Positions 8,850 to 16,736 of a stretch of 64,000 nucleotides of DNA are shown here, in pieces. Numbering within the stretch: the first letter of the stretch is position 1; each line of letters opens with the position of its first letter. The stretch is from contig JAKLLO010000004.1 of assembly GCA_023150095.1 (NCBI GenBank), forward strand, positions 18,907 through 82,906. Direction: 5' to 3'. Origin of the DNA: Zoogloea sp. Its GTDB lineage: Bacteria > Pseudomonadota > Gammaproteobacteria > Burkholderiales > Rhodocyclaceae. The translations under genes were made by a program, and so were the position numbers. The notes beneath the pieces are model-generated. The model had not been told where the DNA came from and did not search any database. It saw nothing but the letters and a program-made list of their open reading frames with translations.

Positions 8850-9680
8850 TCAGCCCCGGGCGGCCTTGGCCGCGGTGGGCACGTAGGGTTCGCCGGCCCG
8901 GTCGGCGTGGGCGATCCCCAGCTGCACGTAGGCCAGCAGGGTGACGAGGCCGAGGCCCACGAAGAACACGCTGAATGCCGTCTTCACCGCCCGCAGGCGG
9001 CGCCGGCTGGCGGCCGGGTCGCGCCCTTCGAGCCAGCCCCACTTGAGGGCCAGCCGGTACAGGCCGACGCTGCCGTGGAGCTCGACCGCGAACAGCAGCA
9101 GCAGGTAGAGCGGCCACATGGTGCCCGTCCAGATGCGGTCGGCGGATTCGTACGGGCCGATCAGCTCGGGATGCACCAGCATGCCGTAGAGGTGCACGGT
9201 GCCCAGGAAGAACAGCGCAAAGCCGGTCCACAGTTGCAGCCACCACAAGCCGGTATCGCTGTGGCGCAGCTGCCGGCGATGGGCGGCGAAGGCCTGATAT
9301 TGGCGCCAGTTGGCGGGAAACTTGCGCAGCGCCAGCCACGCGTGGCCAACGAAGACCGCCAGCACGACGCCCACCACGCACGACACGACCCACGGCTGGG
9401 GCGTGCCGAACAGCCAGCCGGCCTCGAAAAATCGTGCGACGGTGTAGAAGGCATCGTGGCTGATGAGGATGGACGACACGAAGAACATGTGGGCCACCAG
9501 AAAGACCGCCAGAAACAGCCCGGAGGCGCTCTGGAGCAGGTCGAGCCGGGCCGGCCAGCGGCTCTTCTTCAGGCGGCGGGCGGCGTGGGCGGGATGGGAA
9601 ACCGCAGCCGGAATGCCCGGAAGAGCCGGGGCGGCGGCGTCGGGCTGGAAGAGCCCGGTCTGTTCGATGGAACGCGTCAT
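8850..9680 (-). CDS. frdC: Fumarate reductase di-heme cytochrome b subunit (Wolinella type)
   Basis: This 276-residue membrane anchor carries two b hemes and the quinone site. Five hydrophobic helices can be picked out, with His residues in [22 protein letters not shown] and [12 protein letters not shown] at the expected heme positions. [20 protein letters not shown] and [11 protein letters not shown] align well with Wolinella FrdC from memory, including the Glu of VELHG that belongs to the proton pathway known there. The ATG at 9680 gives a normal start, but no clear Shine-Dalgarno is visible; a TTG at 9704 would add eight residues. It is first in the operon. Confidence 0.9.
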   Translation of the reverse strand: MTRSIEQTGLFQPDAAAPALPGIPAAVSHPAHAARRLKKSRWPARLDLLQSASGLFLAVFLVAHMFFVSSILISHDAFYTVARFFEAGWLFGTPQPWVVSCVVGVVLAVFVGHAWLALRKFPANWRQYQAFAAHRRQLRHSDTGLWWLQLWTGFALFFLGTVHLYGMLVHPELIGPYESADRIWTGTMWPLYLLLLFAVELHGSVGLYRLALKWGWLEGRDPAASRRRLRAVKTAFSVFFVGLGLVTLLAYVQLGIAHADRAGEPYVPTAAKAARG

Positions 9681-10025
9681 GATGAGGAGACCGCGGTGAA
9701 TCAACCACCAGCCGGCTGGTCATGGGGCACCTGCGCGGGGGACGCATCCCTCGCCCGGTGCGACACAACCCGAACCTGGGGTTCGAGCCGGCGCCTTGTC
9801 TCCTCTTTTTTTCTCTCTTGGGCTACAGCACTGATCGACGGCGTGAGTTCAAGCTAGTCCGTCTTTGGATATATTGCTGTGCACAATGCCGCGATTAACG
9901 GTCGGACACCGGCCGAATTGAGGGTTTTACGCTGGGGGCCACCGGAATCCGTTGTTTTTCGGCAACAGGAACGCCGGCGTGCCCGGGGTTACACTGGCGC
10001 CCTTCCCTTTCACACCCCACGCACC
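9681..10025. promoter_or_regulatory. Divergent intergenic region between frdC and yaiI
   Basis: These 345 bases contain no supportable gene; the ORF at 9879 is an upstream extension of yaiI. The region must carry the frd operon promoter on the minus strand. I looked for an FNR site (TTGAT-N4-ATCAA) and found none convincing. A short palindrome ATTG-ctgtgca-CAAT lies at 9873-9887 next to an AT-rich ggatatattg stretch and could belong to either promoter. Confidence 0.35.
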
Positions 10026-10475
10026 ATGCAAATCTGGATCGACGCCGACGCCTGCCCGGCCGTGGTCAAGGACATCATCTTCCGTGCCGCCGAGCGCCTG
10101 CAGATCCAGACCTTCGTGGTGGCCAACCGGCTGCTGCGCACGCCGCCGTCGCGCTTCATCCGGGCGATCCAGGTGCCTTCGGGCTTCGACGTGGCCGACG
10201 CCCACATCGTCGATACGCTGGCGGCGGGCGATCTGGTCATCACCGCCGACATTCCGCTGGCCGCCGCGGTGCTGGAACGCCAGGCCCACGCCCTCAACCC
10301 GCGGGGCGAGATGTACACCGCGGCCAACATCGCCGAGCGGCTGTCGATGCGGAATTTTCTGGAAGAGCTGCGCAGCAGCGGGGTGCAGACCGGCGGCCCG
10401 GCGGCCTTCAGCCAGGCCGACCGGCAGGCCTTCGGGGCTGCGCTGGACCGCTTTCTGGCCAGGGCGACGCGCTGA
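10026..10475 (+). CDS. yaiI: YaiI/YqxD family protein (UPF0178)
   Basis: This 149-residue cytosolic protein begins [18 protein letters not shown], the hallmark of the YaiI/YqxD family, and continues with [35 protein letters not shown] and [12 protein letters not shown]. The acidic residues at both ends of the fold resemble a PIN-like nuclease site, but no function is established as far as I know. The ATG at 10026 is chosen because homologues start at [11 protein letters not shown]; the track ORF starts 49 codons earlier. It is convergent with the patatin-TIR gene, whose stop lies 3 bases away. Confidence 0.85.
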   Translation: MQIWIDADACPAVVKDIIFRAAERLQIQTFVVANRLLRTPPSRFIRAIQVPSGFDVADAHIVDTLAAGDLVITADIPLAAAVLERQAHALNPRGEMYTAANIAERLSMRNFLEELRSSGVQTGGPAAFSQADRQAFGAALDRFLARATR

Positions 10476-10478
10476 ACC

Positions 10479-11894
10479 TCAGCCGTCCAGATCGGCCGCC
10501 AGCTGGCGTGCGATGGCCGCCAGGGCGCGGACCAGATCGGGCGCCGACAGCGCATCGAGGGGCGTGGCCATGTCGTGCATGGCCTGGATGTGCCCCACCG
10601 GATTCGGCGCATCGCCGATCGCGCTGAGCAGCACCCAGCGCACCTTGACCGCGTAGCGGGCCGTGGCCTCGAGAAAGAAGCCCAGCTCCTCGCTGCGGAT
10701 GAAGGGCGAGGCCAGAAAGCCCGGTGACACCAGCAGCAGGGCGACGCGGGTGGAGGCCAGCGCCCGGTCGATGGCGTCGCGCCACAGCTCGCCGGCCTCG
10801 ATCCGGGAGTCGTCCCACACCTGCAGGCCGCGCAGTTCGACGTAGGGTTCCAGCGGCGCCTTGACCACGTCCAGCCATGCCTTGTCCCGGTGGCTGTAGC
10901 TGATGAAGAGCTGGCTGCGGGAGATGCGTGACAGGCGGTTGGCGAAGCCGCGCATCATCGCCGAGGCGGTCATCACGGCCCGCTCGTCGTGGACGCGGTC
11001 GGCGGGCCGGCTGCCCGGCTGGGCCCGCCGGCGCTCGCCGGAGAGATCGTTTCCCCAGTCGCGCAGGCATGCCGTGGCGGCGCGGCGCCCGGCTTCAAAG
11101 AGGTAGGGCTTGCGCGTCTGGGCGGCGTCGAACTGCTCCATCTCCAGGTCGAAAACCGGCACCTCGATGAGCCGCGCCCGGGGGATTTCGTCGATGAGGT
11201 AGTGGTCACGGCTGGCCACGCCGGCACCGACGATGGTCTTGATGAAGCGGCCGATGCCCTCAGGCGGCGTGGTGACCGGCGCGTCCGCCGGCTGGAGGGC
11301 CACGATGGGGTATTCGTCATCGAAACGCCCGACCATCCAGATCGGGCAGTGGGTGGCGATGGCCGCATCCACCACCACCCGCCCGCCGGCTTCGTGGGGC
11401 GGGAAGAACAGCGGGATGCCCACCGCGATGCGCACCGCCTCGGTCACCTTCATGTCGGCGTGGGTTTCGCTGGCATACACGAGGAGCTGCTTCGAGAGCA
11501 GGTCGATGCCCGCCGTGGCAAAGGGGATCGCCATCTCGCCGAAGGTTTTGCCGGGGCCGATCAGCTCTTCCATCATCTGCACCACCGCGTCGCTGTCGTA
11601 GGGCGCGAAGGGCCAGCGCAGCCAGGACACGTAGCGCAGCGGCCCGGGCAGGCTGGGCTTGCCCAGCAGGCGGCGCAGATCGACGGCCTCGACCCGCGCC
11701 TGCACTTCGCGCATGGGCAGGCCGGTGGCGACGAGGGCGCCGATCAGGCTACCCGCCGAGCAGGCCGAGATGCTGGCGAACTCGATGCCGGCCTCTTCGA
11801 GCACTGCCAGCGCCCCCACGTAGGCCAGGGTCTTGACGCCGCCCGACCCGAGCACGAGATGAACCCGGGTGCGCGGTGTCGGAAGGGCGGCCAC
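10479..11894 (-). CDS. Patatin-like phospholipase fused to a C-terminal TIR domain
   Basis: This 471-residue protein has two domains. Residues about 10-220 are patatin-like: the oxyanion loop GSGGVKTLAYVGAL, a nucleophile elbow ISACSAGS (Ser46, with Ala replacing the first Gly of GxSxG) and a catalytic Asp in VVVDAAIA (usual form DGG/DGA). Residues about 327-460 form a bacterial TIR domain: SQLFISYSHRDKAW, LQVWDDSRIEAGELW, ALLLVSPGFLASPF and SEEL, the last with the candidate NADase Glu. No signal peptide is seen. Patatin phospholipases act as membrane-damaging effectors and TIR domains as NAD-cleaving or scaffold modules in bacterial antiviral systems. A one-gene abortive-infection role is a reasonable inference, but no other defence gene is adjacent. 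Confidence 0.82.
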   Translation of the reverse strand: MAALPTPRTRVHLVLGSGGVKTLAYVGALAVLEEAGIEFASISACSAGSLIGALVATGLPMREVQARVEAVDLRRLLGKPSLPGPLRYVSWLRWPFAPYDSDAVVQMMEELIGPGKTFGEMAIPFATAGIDLLSKQLLVYASETHADMKVTEAVRIAVGIPLFFPPHEAGGRVVVDAAIATHCPIWMVGRFDDEYPIVALQPADAPVTTPPEGIGRFIKTIVGAGVASRDHYLIDEIPRARLIEVPVFDLEMEQFDAAQTRKPYLFEAGRRAATACLRDWGNDLSGERRRAQPGSRPADRVHDERAVMTASAMMRGFANRLSRISRSQLFISYSHRDKAWLDVVKAPLEPYVELRGLQVWDDSRIEAGELWRDAIDRALASTRVALLLVSPGFLASPFIRSEELGFFLEATARYAVKVRWVLLSAIGDAPNPVGHIQAMHDMATPLDALSAPDLVRALAAIARQLAADLDG

Positions 11895-11903
11895 GGTTTC
11901 GCC

Positions 11904-12875
11904 TCAACCCAGCGCGGCGGGCTTCGTGCAGCCGTCGTCCATGCCGTCCAGTTCGATCTGGATCGTGGGGTGATGGATGCGGAAGCGGTGTTCCAGCCCT
12001 TTGGCCACGTCGACCAGAAAGGCATCACCCGGATGGCCGCCGGGCATCACCAGATGCGCCGAAAGCGCGGTGTCGGACGTGCCCAGCGCCCAGATGTGCA
12101 GGTCGTGCACGTCCGTCACGCCGGGCAGGCCGGCGAGCCAGGTGTGCACATCCACGAGGTCGATGCCTTCCGGCACGCCATCGAAGGCCAGGTGCAGCGA
12201 CTGGCGGAACAGGCCCCACGAGCCGATCACGATCACCGCGGCGATCGCCAGGCTGACCACCGGGTCGAGCCACGCCCAGCCGAAGTTCAGGTACAGCGCA
12301 CCTGCCGCCACCACGCCCAGCGACACCAGCGCGTCGGCCGCCATGTGCAGGAAGGCGCCGCGGATGTTGAGGTCGTCCTTGCTGCCGGACATGAACAGCA
12401 CCGCGGTGATGCCGTTGATCACCACCCCGATCGCCGCGACGACGATCACCGTCCAGCCGGCCACCGGCTCGGGCGCCTGCAGGCGCTGGAACGCCTCCAG
12501 CGCCAGCGCCCCCATCGCCACCAGCAACAGCACACCGTTGGCCAGCGCGGCGAGGATCGAGGCCCGCGCCCAGCCGTAGGTGAGCTTGTGGGTCGGGCGC
12601 AGGCGGGCCGCGGCGCTGGCGCCCCAGGCGAGGATCAGCCCGGCGACATCCGACAGGTTGTGGCCGGCATCGGCCAGCAGCGCGAGGGAGCCGGACATCC
12701 AGCCATAGAAGGCCTCGACCAGCACGAAGCCGATGTTGAGGGCGATACCGATGGCGAAGGCCCGGTCGTAGGACGCCGGCCCGTGGTGATGGCCGTGGCC
12801 ACCGTGACTGTGGTCGTGCCCATGCCCGTGAGCGTGGCTGCAGGCGTGGCCGTGATGGGCGTGGTCGTGACTCAT
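11904..12875 (-). CDS. Cation diffusion facilitator (Zn2+/Co2+/Cd2+ exporter, CzcD/ZitB type)
   Basis: This 323-residue inner-membrane transporter opens with a His-rich tail (HDHAHHGHACSHAHGHGHDHSHGGHGHHH) that probably binds metal. Six membrane segments follow with the metal-site motifs HNLSD in TM2 and HMAAD in TM5, then a cytosolic C-terminal domain with VHDLHIWALG. These are the hallmarks of zinc-type CDF exporters that swap metal for protons. The track ORF extends to 13139; the ATG at 12875 gives the expected start and overlaps the stop of the upstream nitroreductase-like gene by 4 bases, so the two are co-translated. Confidence 0.9.
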   Translation of the reverse strand: MSHDHAHHGHACSHAHGHGHDHSHGGHGHHHGPASYDRAFAIGIALNIGFVLVEAFYGWMSGSLALLADAGHNLSDVAGLILAWGASAAARLRPTHKLTYGWARASILAALANGVLLLVAMGALALEAFQRLQAPEPVAGWTVIVVAAIGVVINGITAVLFMSGSKDDLNIRGAFLHMAADALVSLGVVAAGALYLNFGWAWLDPVVSLAIAAVIVIGSWGLFRQSLHLAFDGVPEGIDLVDVHTWLAGLPGVTDVHDLHIWALGTSDTALSAHLVMPGGHPGDAFLVDVAKGLEHRFRIHHPTIQIELDGMDDGCTKPAALG

Positions 12876-13951
12876 CGGCCGGGCAGCATCAACTCCTCGA
12901 CGCTCTTGCGCAGGGAGCGGGACTTGGGCGGATCGCTCACCCCGACGCGGCAGAAGAAGGTCAGGCCCTGGTCGTGGCCAAAGCCGCCGATGCGCTCGAA
13001 CTCGTCGGCCAGCGCCGCCGCGCCCTGCTGGATCTCGGGCACGGCCGAGAAGCTCTGCCCGGCGCGGGCGTACCAGCGGAAGATCAGCGGCGTCATCTCG
13101 GGCTGCAGGTGCAGGCCCACCGCCGCGGCGGTCAGCCACACCCGCTGCAGGGCGATGCCGCCGCGCACGTGGGCCTCGACGCCCTGGGCGGGCACGTCGG
13201 CCTTCACCAGCACGTGGGCGGCGCAGGCGATGGCCGGGATGTAATCAAGCTGCACCCGCGGCGCGATGGTGCCGCCGAGGTATTTGTTGAAGAACTGGAC
13301 GCGGCCCCAGCTGGCCATCACCCACTCCATCAGCCGGGCGGTGGCGCTGTCGACGCCCACCGCCTGCTCGGGGATGCGGTCCTTGCTGAAGCGGGTGCGC
13401 CATTCGATGATTTCCTTGTGCACCGGGTAAGCCTCGGGGCAGGTGAGGCGCAGGTAGGCGTTGCGCCACAAGAGGCCCGCCACCTGGCGGCGCTCGGCGC
13501 CGGATTCGAAGAATTGCACGCTGTAGCCCGCGCCCGGGGCCGCCGCGAGGGCGCTGCGCTGGGCTGCGGTGAGCGGCGTGGTGCGCATCGGCCGGCGCTG
13601 CACGGTGCGGCTCTCGACGAAGGGCAGGAGCGGATCGGGGGCGATGCCCGGCGCGGGGGCGAGCTTCACGTCGAACACCGGCGCCTTGTCGGGGCTGCCC
13701 GGGCGTAGCTGCCAGCGGGTGGCCAGGCCTTCGCCGGAGGCGGCGATGCGCAGGGTCTCGAGCAGCGCGCCGTGGGCCATGTGGCTGGCGTGGCCGTTGA
13801 AATCGTAGAGGCACCACTCACGGGTGTCGTTGCCGTGGATGGCGATGTGGTCGTCGGCGACGATCTCGAAACGCCAGGGCTGGGTGTTGTCGCCACTGGG
13901 GGCCCAGCGGGCCAGGTCGAGGATTTTCAGCAGGGTTTCACGGCTGGCCAT
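12872..13951 (-). CDS. Nitroreductase-fold flavoprotein
   Basis: This 359-residue protein begins with ILDLARWAPSGDNTQPWRFEI, the FMN-binding start of the nitroreductase family, and ends with a typical GHDQGLTFFCRVG strand. It is longer than ordinary nitroreductases (about 200 residues) and resembles the larger two-lobed members found beside ThiF-like genes. It lies 46 bases downstream of a ThiF-like gene on the same strand, with an exosortase-associated acyltransferase divergent beyond that, so the three probably act together. Oxidation or dehydrogenation of an acylated or activated intermediate is an inference only. The ATG at 13951 matches the family start; the track ORF starts at 14014. 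Confidence 0.78.
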   Translation of the reverse strand: MASRETLLKILDLARWAPSGDNTQPWRFEIVADDHIAIHGNDTREWCLYDFNGHASHMAHGALLETLRIAASGEGLATRWQLRPGSPDKAPVFDVKLAPAPGIAPDPLLPFVESRTVQRRPMRTTPLTAAQRSALAAAPGAGYSVQFFESGAERRQVAGLLWRNAYLRLTCPEAYPVHKEIIEWRTRFSKDRIPEQAVGVDSATARLMEWVMASWGRVQFFNKYLGGTIAPRVQLDYIPAIACAAHVLVKADVPAQGVEAHVRGGIALQRVWLTAAAVGLHLQPEMTPLIFRWYARAGQSFSAVPEIQQGAAALADEFERIGGFGHDQGLTFFCRVGVSDPPKSRSLRKSVEELMLPGR

Positions 13952-13997
13952 CGAGGGCTCTCCTGGATCGGAAACGCGGGGCGGGTCGGTGGTCGGG

Positions 13998-14897
13998 TCA
14001 GGCGGTGCGGGCAAACTTGCCCTGGCGCATCGCCTTCAGCTGGCGACGGGCAATGAACAGGCCGATCTGCTGGATCGGGTTGCGGTTGCCGCCCGGTCGC
14101 CAAGTCTTGATGTAGCGGTTGCGGTAGGCGTCGAAGTGAAAACCCCAGGGGGCGCACAGCACCTTGCCGCGGCCGAGGAGGATCTTGAGGGCTTCGGTGG
14201 CCGTCACGCCGGCACACAGCTGGCAGGCGGCGATGGTGCTGGGGCCACGCCGGGCGTTGAAATCTACCCGGGTCGGATCGGCCAGATAGCCGCGCTGGAG
14301 CATCGCCGGCGACAGGCCGAGGAGAAAGCGCACCGCCATCTCGTCCTCGTCGCAGCCGTCGAGGCGGAAGTACTCTTCGAAGGACATCTGCCCCGGCAGG
14401 AAGGACAGCACCGCCGTGCCCATGCCCAGCGGCGCCGCGGTGACCGCCGGCACACCCAGCCGGTGGCAGGCATAGAAGGTGTCGCGGCGGGCCTTGAACG
14501 CAAAGAAATCCAGGCCGTCTACATAAAGGTCGACGCCGGAAAGGAAATCGTCCAGATTGGAAGCGTCAACGCCTTTGTCGAAGATCCGGATGTCGAGCTC
14601 GGGGTTGATGTCCTTCGCCATCCGGGCCATGACCTCGGCCTTGGGCTGGCCGACCGTCGACATGGACGCACCCGCCTGGCGGTTGAAGTTCACCACGTCG
14701 AAGGTGTCCATGTCGGCGATGTTGAAGGCGCCGACGCCGAGCCGGGTGAGGGTGAGCAGATGCACGCCGCCCACGCCGCCCATGCCGGCGATGGCAATGC
14801 GCTTGCCGCGCAGCGCGGCCTGCTCGGCCTCGGTGACCCAGCCGATGTTGCGGGCAAAGGCCTCGTGGTAATCAAAGTTTGCGTTGGCGTCGGGCAT
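13998..14897 (-). CDS. ThiF/MoeB-like E1-type adenylyltransferase
   Basis: This 299-residue protein contains the ATP-binding motif IAIAGMGGVGGVHLLTLTRLGVG, the FNIADMDTFDVVNFNRQ segment with the usual Asp and the Arg-Gln pair, and DGLDFFAFKARRD. This is the E1 / ThiF / MoeB fold, which adenylates a C-terminal carboxylate. A single CQLC-type pair (ACQLCAG) remains near residue 225, so a structural zinc site is uncertain. It is not in a thiamine or molybdopterin operon; its neighbours are a large nitroreductase and a divergent acyltransferase, suggesting a small-molecule or peptide modification pathway. The ATG at 14897 is preferred; 14927 is an alternative. Neither has a strong ribosome site. 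Confidence 0.8.
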   Translation of the reverse strand: MPDANANFDYHEAFARNIGWVTEAEQAALRGKRIAIAGMGGVGGVHLLTLTRLGVGAFNIADMDTFDVVNFNRQAGASMSTVGQPKAEVMARMAKDINPELDIRIFDKGVDASNLDDFLSGVDLYVDGLDFFAFKARRDTFYACHRLGVPAVTAAPLGMGTAVLSFLPGQMSFEEYFRLDGCDEDEMAVRFLLGLSPAMLQRGYLADPTRVDFNARRGPSTIAACQLCAGVTATEALKILLGRGKVLCAPWGFHFDAYRNRYIKTWRPGGNRNPIQQIGLFIARRQLKAMRQGKFARTA

Positions 14898-15091
14898 GCG
14901 TATCGAATCCGTCAGACCAGGAAACATTATGATACGACAGTTCGCGTCCACATCCGGCCCGGTTGCCCATCCCGGCCGCCGTCCGTCGGACGGATCGGAC
15001 CGGCCATACCGATCGGCCCTTCAGGACTTTGAGCCGGGGTCGTTGATGTTCGATACATCCATTCCGTATAACCAGAAGAGGCCCATCAGCC
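14898..15091. promoter_or_regulatory. Divergent promoter region of the ThiF and acyltransferase genes
   Basis: The 194 bases separate two divergent transcripts. A short palindrome CCGTCC-GTC-GGACGG sits near its middle and could be an operator. I searched by eye for the TGGCAC-N5-TTGC sigma-54 motif common in PEP-CTERM regulons and did not find it. Confidence 0.3.
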
Positions 15092-15862
15092 ATGTCGCTA
15101 CTTGACCGTTTCAGTCTGGGGGAAGGCTTCAAGAAATACTTCGAAGTCGCCGCCGCCTTCAGCGACGACCTGCGCAACGACGTTTATGGCATCCGCCATG
15201 AAGTCTATTGCGAGGAGCTGGGCTTCGAGCCGGTCCGGCCCGACCGCCGCGAGATCGACGACAACGACCGCCACAGCCTGCACTGCCTGCTGCGCACCTC
15301 GACCGAGCCGCGGGTGCTGGTCGGCTGCAACCGCCTGGTGATGGCCCGACCGGAAGACCCGGCCCACCCCCTGCCCTTCGAGCACGCCTGCCGCGCCACC
15401 CTGGATCGCTCGATCATCGATCCGGCCAGGGAGCCCCGCGGCGCCATCGCCGAGGTCTCGCGCCTTGCCGTGCGCGCCCACTACCGCCGCCGGAAGGGCG
15501 AAACCAAAACCGCCCTGGCGCTCTCCGAAGACGACTTCGGCACCAAGGAGCAGCCCCGTTTTCCGTACATCCCGATCGGCCTGTATCTGGCGGTGGTTGC
15601 GCTGGCCAAGCACGAGGGCATCGAAACCCTGTTCATGCTCACCGAACCGCGCCTCGCCGACCACTTCTCGAAGCTCGGCGTGAAGATCACCCAGATCGGC
15701 GGCCCGGTGGAGCACCGGGGCACCCGGGTGCCGTCGATGATGAACGTGGATCACGTCATCAAGAACCTGCGTTTCTTCATCAAGCCGATCTGGCGGGTGG
15801 TGGTCGAGGAGATCGAGGCCGGCTACGCCAACGGCCGCCCGGCCTTCCAGAAACCTGCCTGA
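15092..15862 (+). CDS. PEP-CTERM/exosortase-associated N-acyltransferase (autoinducer-synthase fold)
   Basis: This 256-residue protein belongs to the GNAT-like acyltransferases related to acyl-homoserine-lactone synthases and N-acyl amino acid synthases, in the group linked to exosortase systems. Diagnostic stretches are IRHEVYCEELGFEP at the N-terminus, VGCNRLVMARP, IAEVSRLAVRAHYRRRKGE, and YLAVVALAKHEGIETLFMLTEPRLADHFSKLG. Such enzymes join a fatty acyl group from ACP or CoA to an amine. It is divergent from the ThiF and nitroreductase genes. A PEP-CTERM protein tail at 34666-35004 supports an exosortase system elsewhere in this genome. AAGAGG lies upstream of the ATG. Confidence 0.82.
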   Translation: MSLLDRFSLGEGFKKYFEVAAAFSDDLRNDVYGIRHEVYCEELGFEPVRPDRREIDDNDRHSLHCLLRTSTEPRVLVGCNRLVMARPEDPAHPLPFEHACRATLDRSIIDPAREPRGAIAEVSRLAVRAHYRRRKGETKTALALSEDDFGTKEQPRFPYIPIGLYLAVVALAKHEGIETLFMLTEPRLADHFSKLGVKITQIGGPVEHRGTRVPSMMNVDHVIKNLRFFIKPIWRVVVEEIEAGYANGRPAFQKPA

Positions 15863-15872
15863 AGCCGCCGGC

Positions 15873-16151
15873 TCAGTCGTGCCCGCGGTCGCGCTCGCGC
15901 AGCGCCGCCCGGGCCAGCAGGTGCGAGGCCGCCGGCAGCGTGACCAGCAGGGCCACGAAGATCCCCAGCGCCCGGAGCACCCAGGCCAGCCCGCCGCCCT
16001 TGATCGCCACACCGATCAGCAGCACGCCCAGCGCCAGCGTGGCCGCCTTGGTGGCCGCGTGCTGGCGCGAGAGGGCATCCGGCAGGCGCAGCAGCCCCAC
16101 CGCGGCAATCACCAGCAGCACCAGCCCCAGCAGCATCAGGCCCTCAGCCAC
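15873..16151 (-). CDS. mnhG: Mrp-type Na+/H+ antiporter subunit G
   Basis: This 92-residue membrane protein has three hydrophobic segments and the family block AVGLLRLPDALSRQHAATKAATLALG. It is the last subunit of the seven-gene Mrp/Mnh antiporter operon running from 21331. The start is a GTG at 16151 (VAEGLMLLGL), which overlaps the mnhF stop by 8 bases; the ORF track starts further upstream in a shadow. An internal ATG at 16136 is the alternative. It ends 10 bases from the convergent acyltransferase gene. Confidence 0.82.
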   Translation of the reverse strand: MAEGLMLLGLVLLVIAAVGLLRLPDALSRQHAATKAATLALGVLLIGVAIKGGGLAWVLRALGIFVALLVTLPAASHLLARAALRERDRGHD

Positions 16152-16404
16152 GCCGGCCTCCCCGCTTCTCCACCGCCCGCGCCCAGGCCAGCGTGCCCAC
16201 AAAGGCCACCACCGCCACGCCCAGCGCCACGTCGAGATACAGCACCCGCCCGGTGATCGCCGCCGCCAGGGCGCAGGCCGCAATGCCGCAGGCCGACAGC
16301 AGATCGAAGGCCACCACCCGGTCGGCGTCGGTCGGGCCGCGCAGGAGGCGGATCACCGCCAGCACCACCGCCAGGGCCAGCAGGCCGATCAGCAGCGCGT
16401 TCAT
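16144..16404 (-). CDS. mnhF: Mrp-type Na+/H+ antiporter subunit F
   Basis: An 86-residue membrane protein with three hydrophobic helices and the MnhF motif LLRGPTDADRVVAFDLL. It is a small subunit of the Mrp complex, needed for assembly or activity. Its ATG at 16404 overlaps the mnhE stop by 4 bases, and its end overlaps the mnhG start, showing tight translational coupling through the operon. Confidence 0.88.
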   Translation of the reverse strand: MNALLIGLLALAVVLAVIRLLRGPTDADRVVAFDLLSACGIAACALAAAITGRVLYLDVALGVAVVAFVGTLAWARAVEKRGGRRG

Positions 16405-16736
16405 GATTGCACCCCGCACAGCACCCGCACGTGGCGCTCGAAGTGGCGGCGGATGCCGTCGGCCGCGCCGGCCTGGTTGCGCCCGTCGAGCAGATGCACC
16501 AGCAGGCTGCGCGAGGTCATGTCGATATCCACCACCGTCGAGCCCGGCGTGAGGGTGACGAGGCTCGCCAGCAGCGCGGCGCCGGCCTCGGTCATCGGCG
16601 CGAACTCGTAGCGCATCAGCACCGGCTGCGCCGCCGCGCGCGGGGCGAGGATGATCCGCAGGGTCGCCAGCCCGGACAGCACCAGCTGCCAGACGAACGA
16701 CACCGCCAGCACCACTGCCGCCACAGCGCGCTTCAT
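16401..16736 (-). CDS. mnhE: Mrp-type Na+/H+ antiporter subunit E
   Basis: This 111-residue subunit has an N-terminal membrane region (AAVVLAVSFVWQLVLSGLATLRIIL) and a cytosolic tail with the family block LLASLVTLTPGSTVVDID and LLVHLLDG. These match MnhE/PhaE. The ATG at 16736 overlaps the mnhD stop by 4 bases. The ORF track lists it only as the tail of a longer frame. Confidence 0.87.
   Translation of the reverse strand: MKRAVAAVVLAVSFVWQLVLSGLATLRIILAPRAAAQPVLMRYEFAPMTEAGAALLASLVTLTPGSTVVDIDMTSRSLLVHLLDGRNQAGAADGIRRHFERHVRVLCGVQS

Noticed and set aside
9681-10025. FNR box before the fumarate reductase operon
   Set aside because: No TTGAT-N4-ATCAA-like sequence with acceptable match was found by eye on either strand.
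11904-13139. 411-residue version of the CDF transporter starting at 13139
   Set aside because: The extra N-terminus is shadow of the nitroreductase-like gene; the His-rich start at 12875 is the family start.
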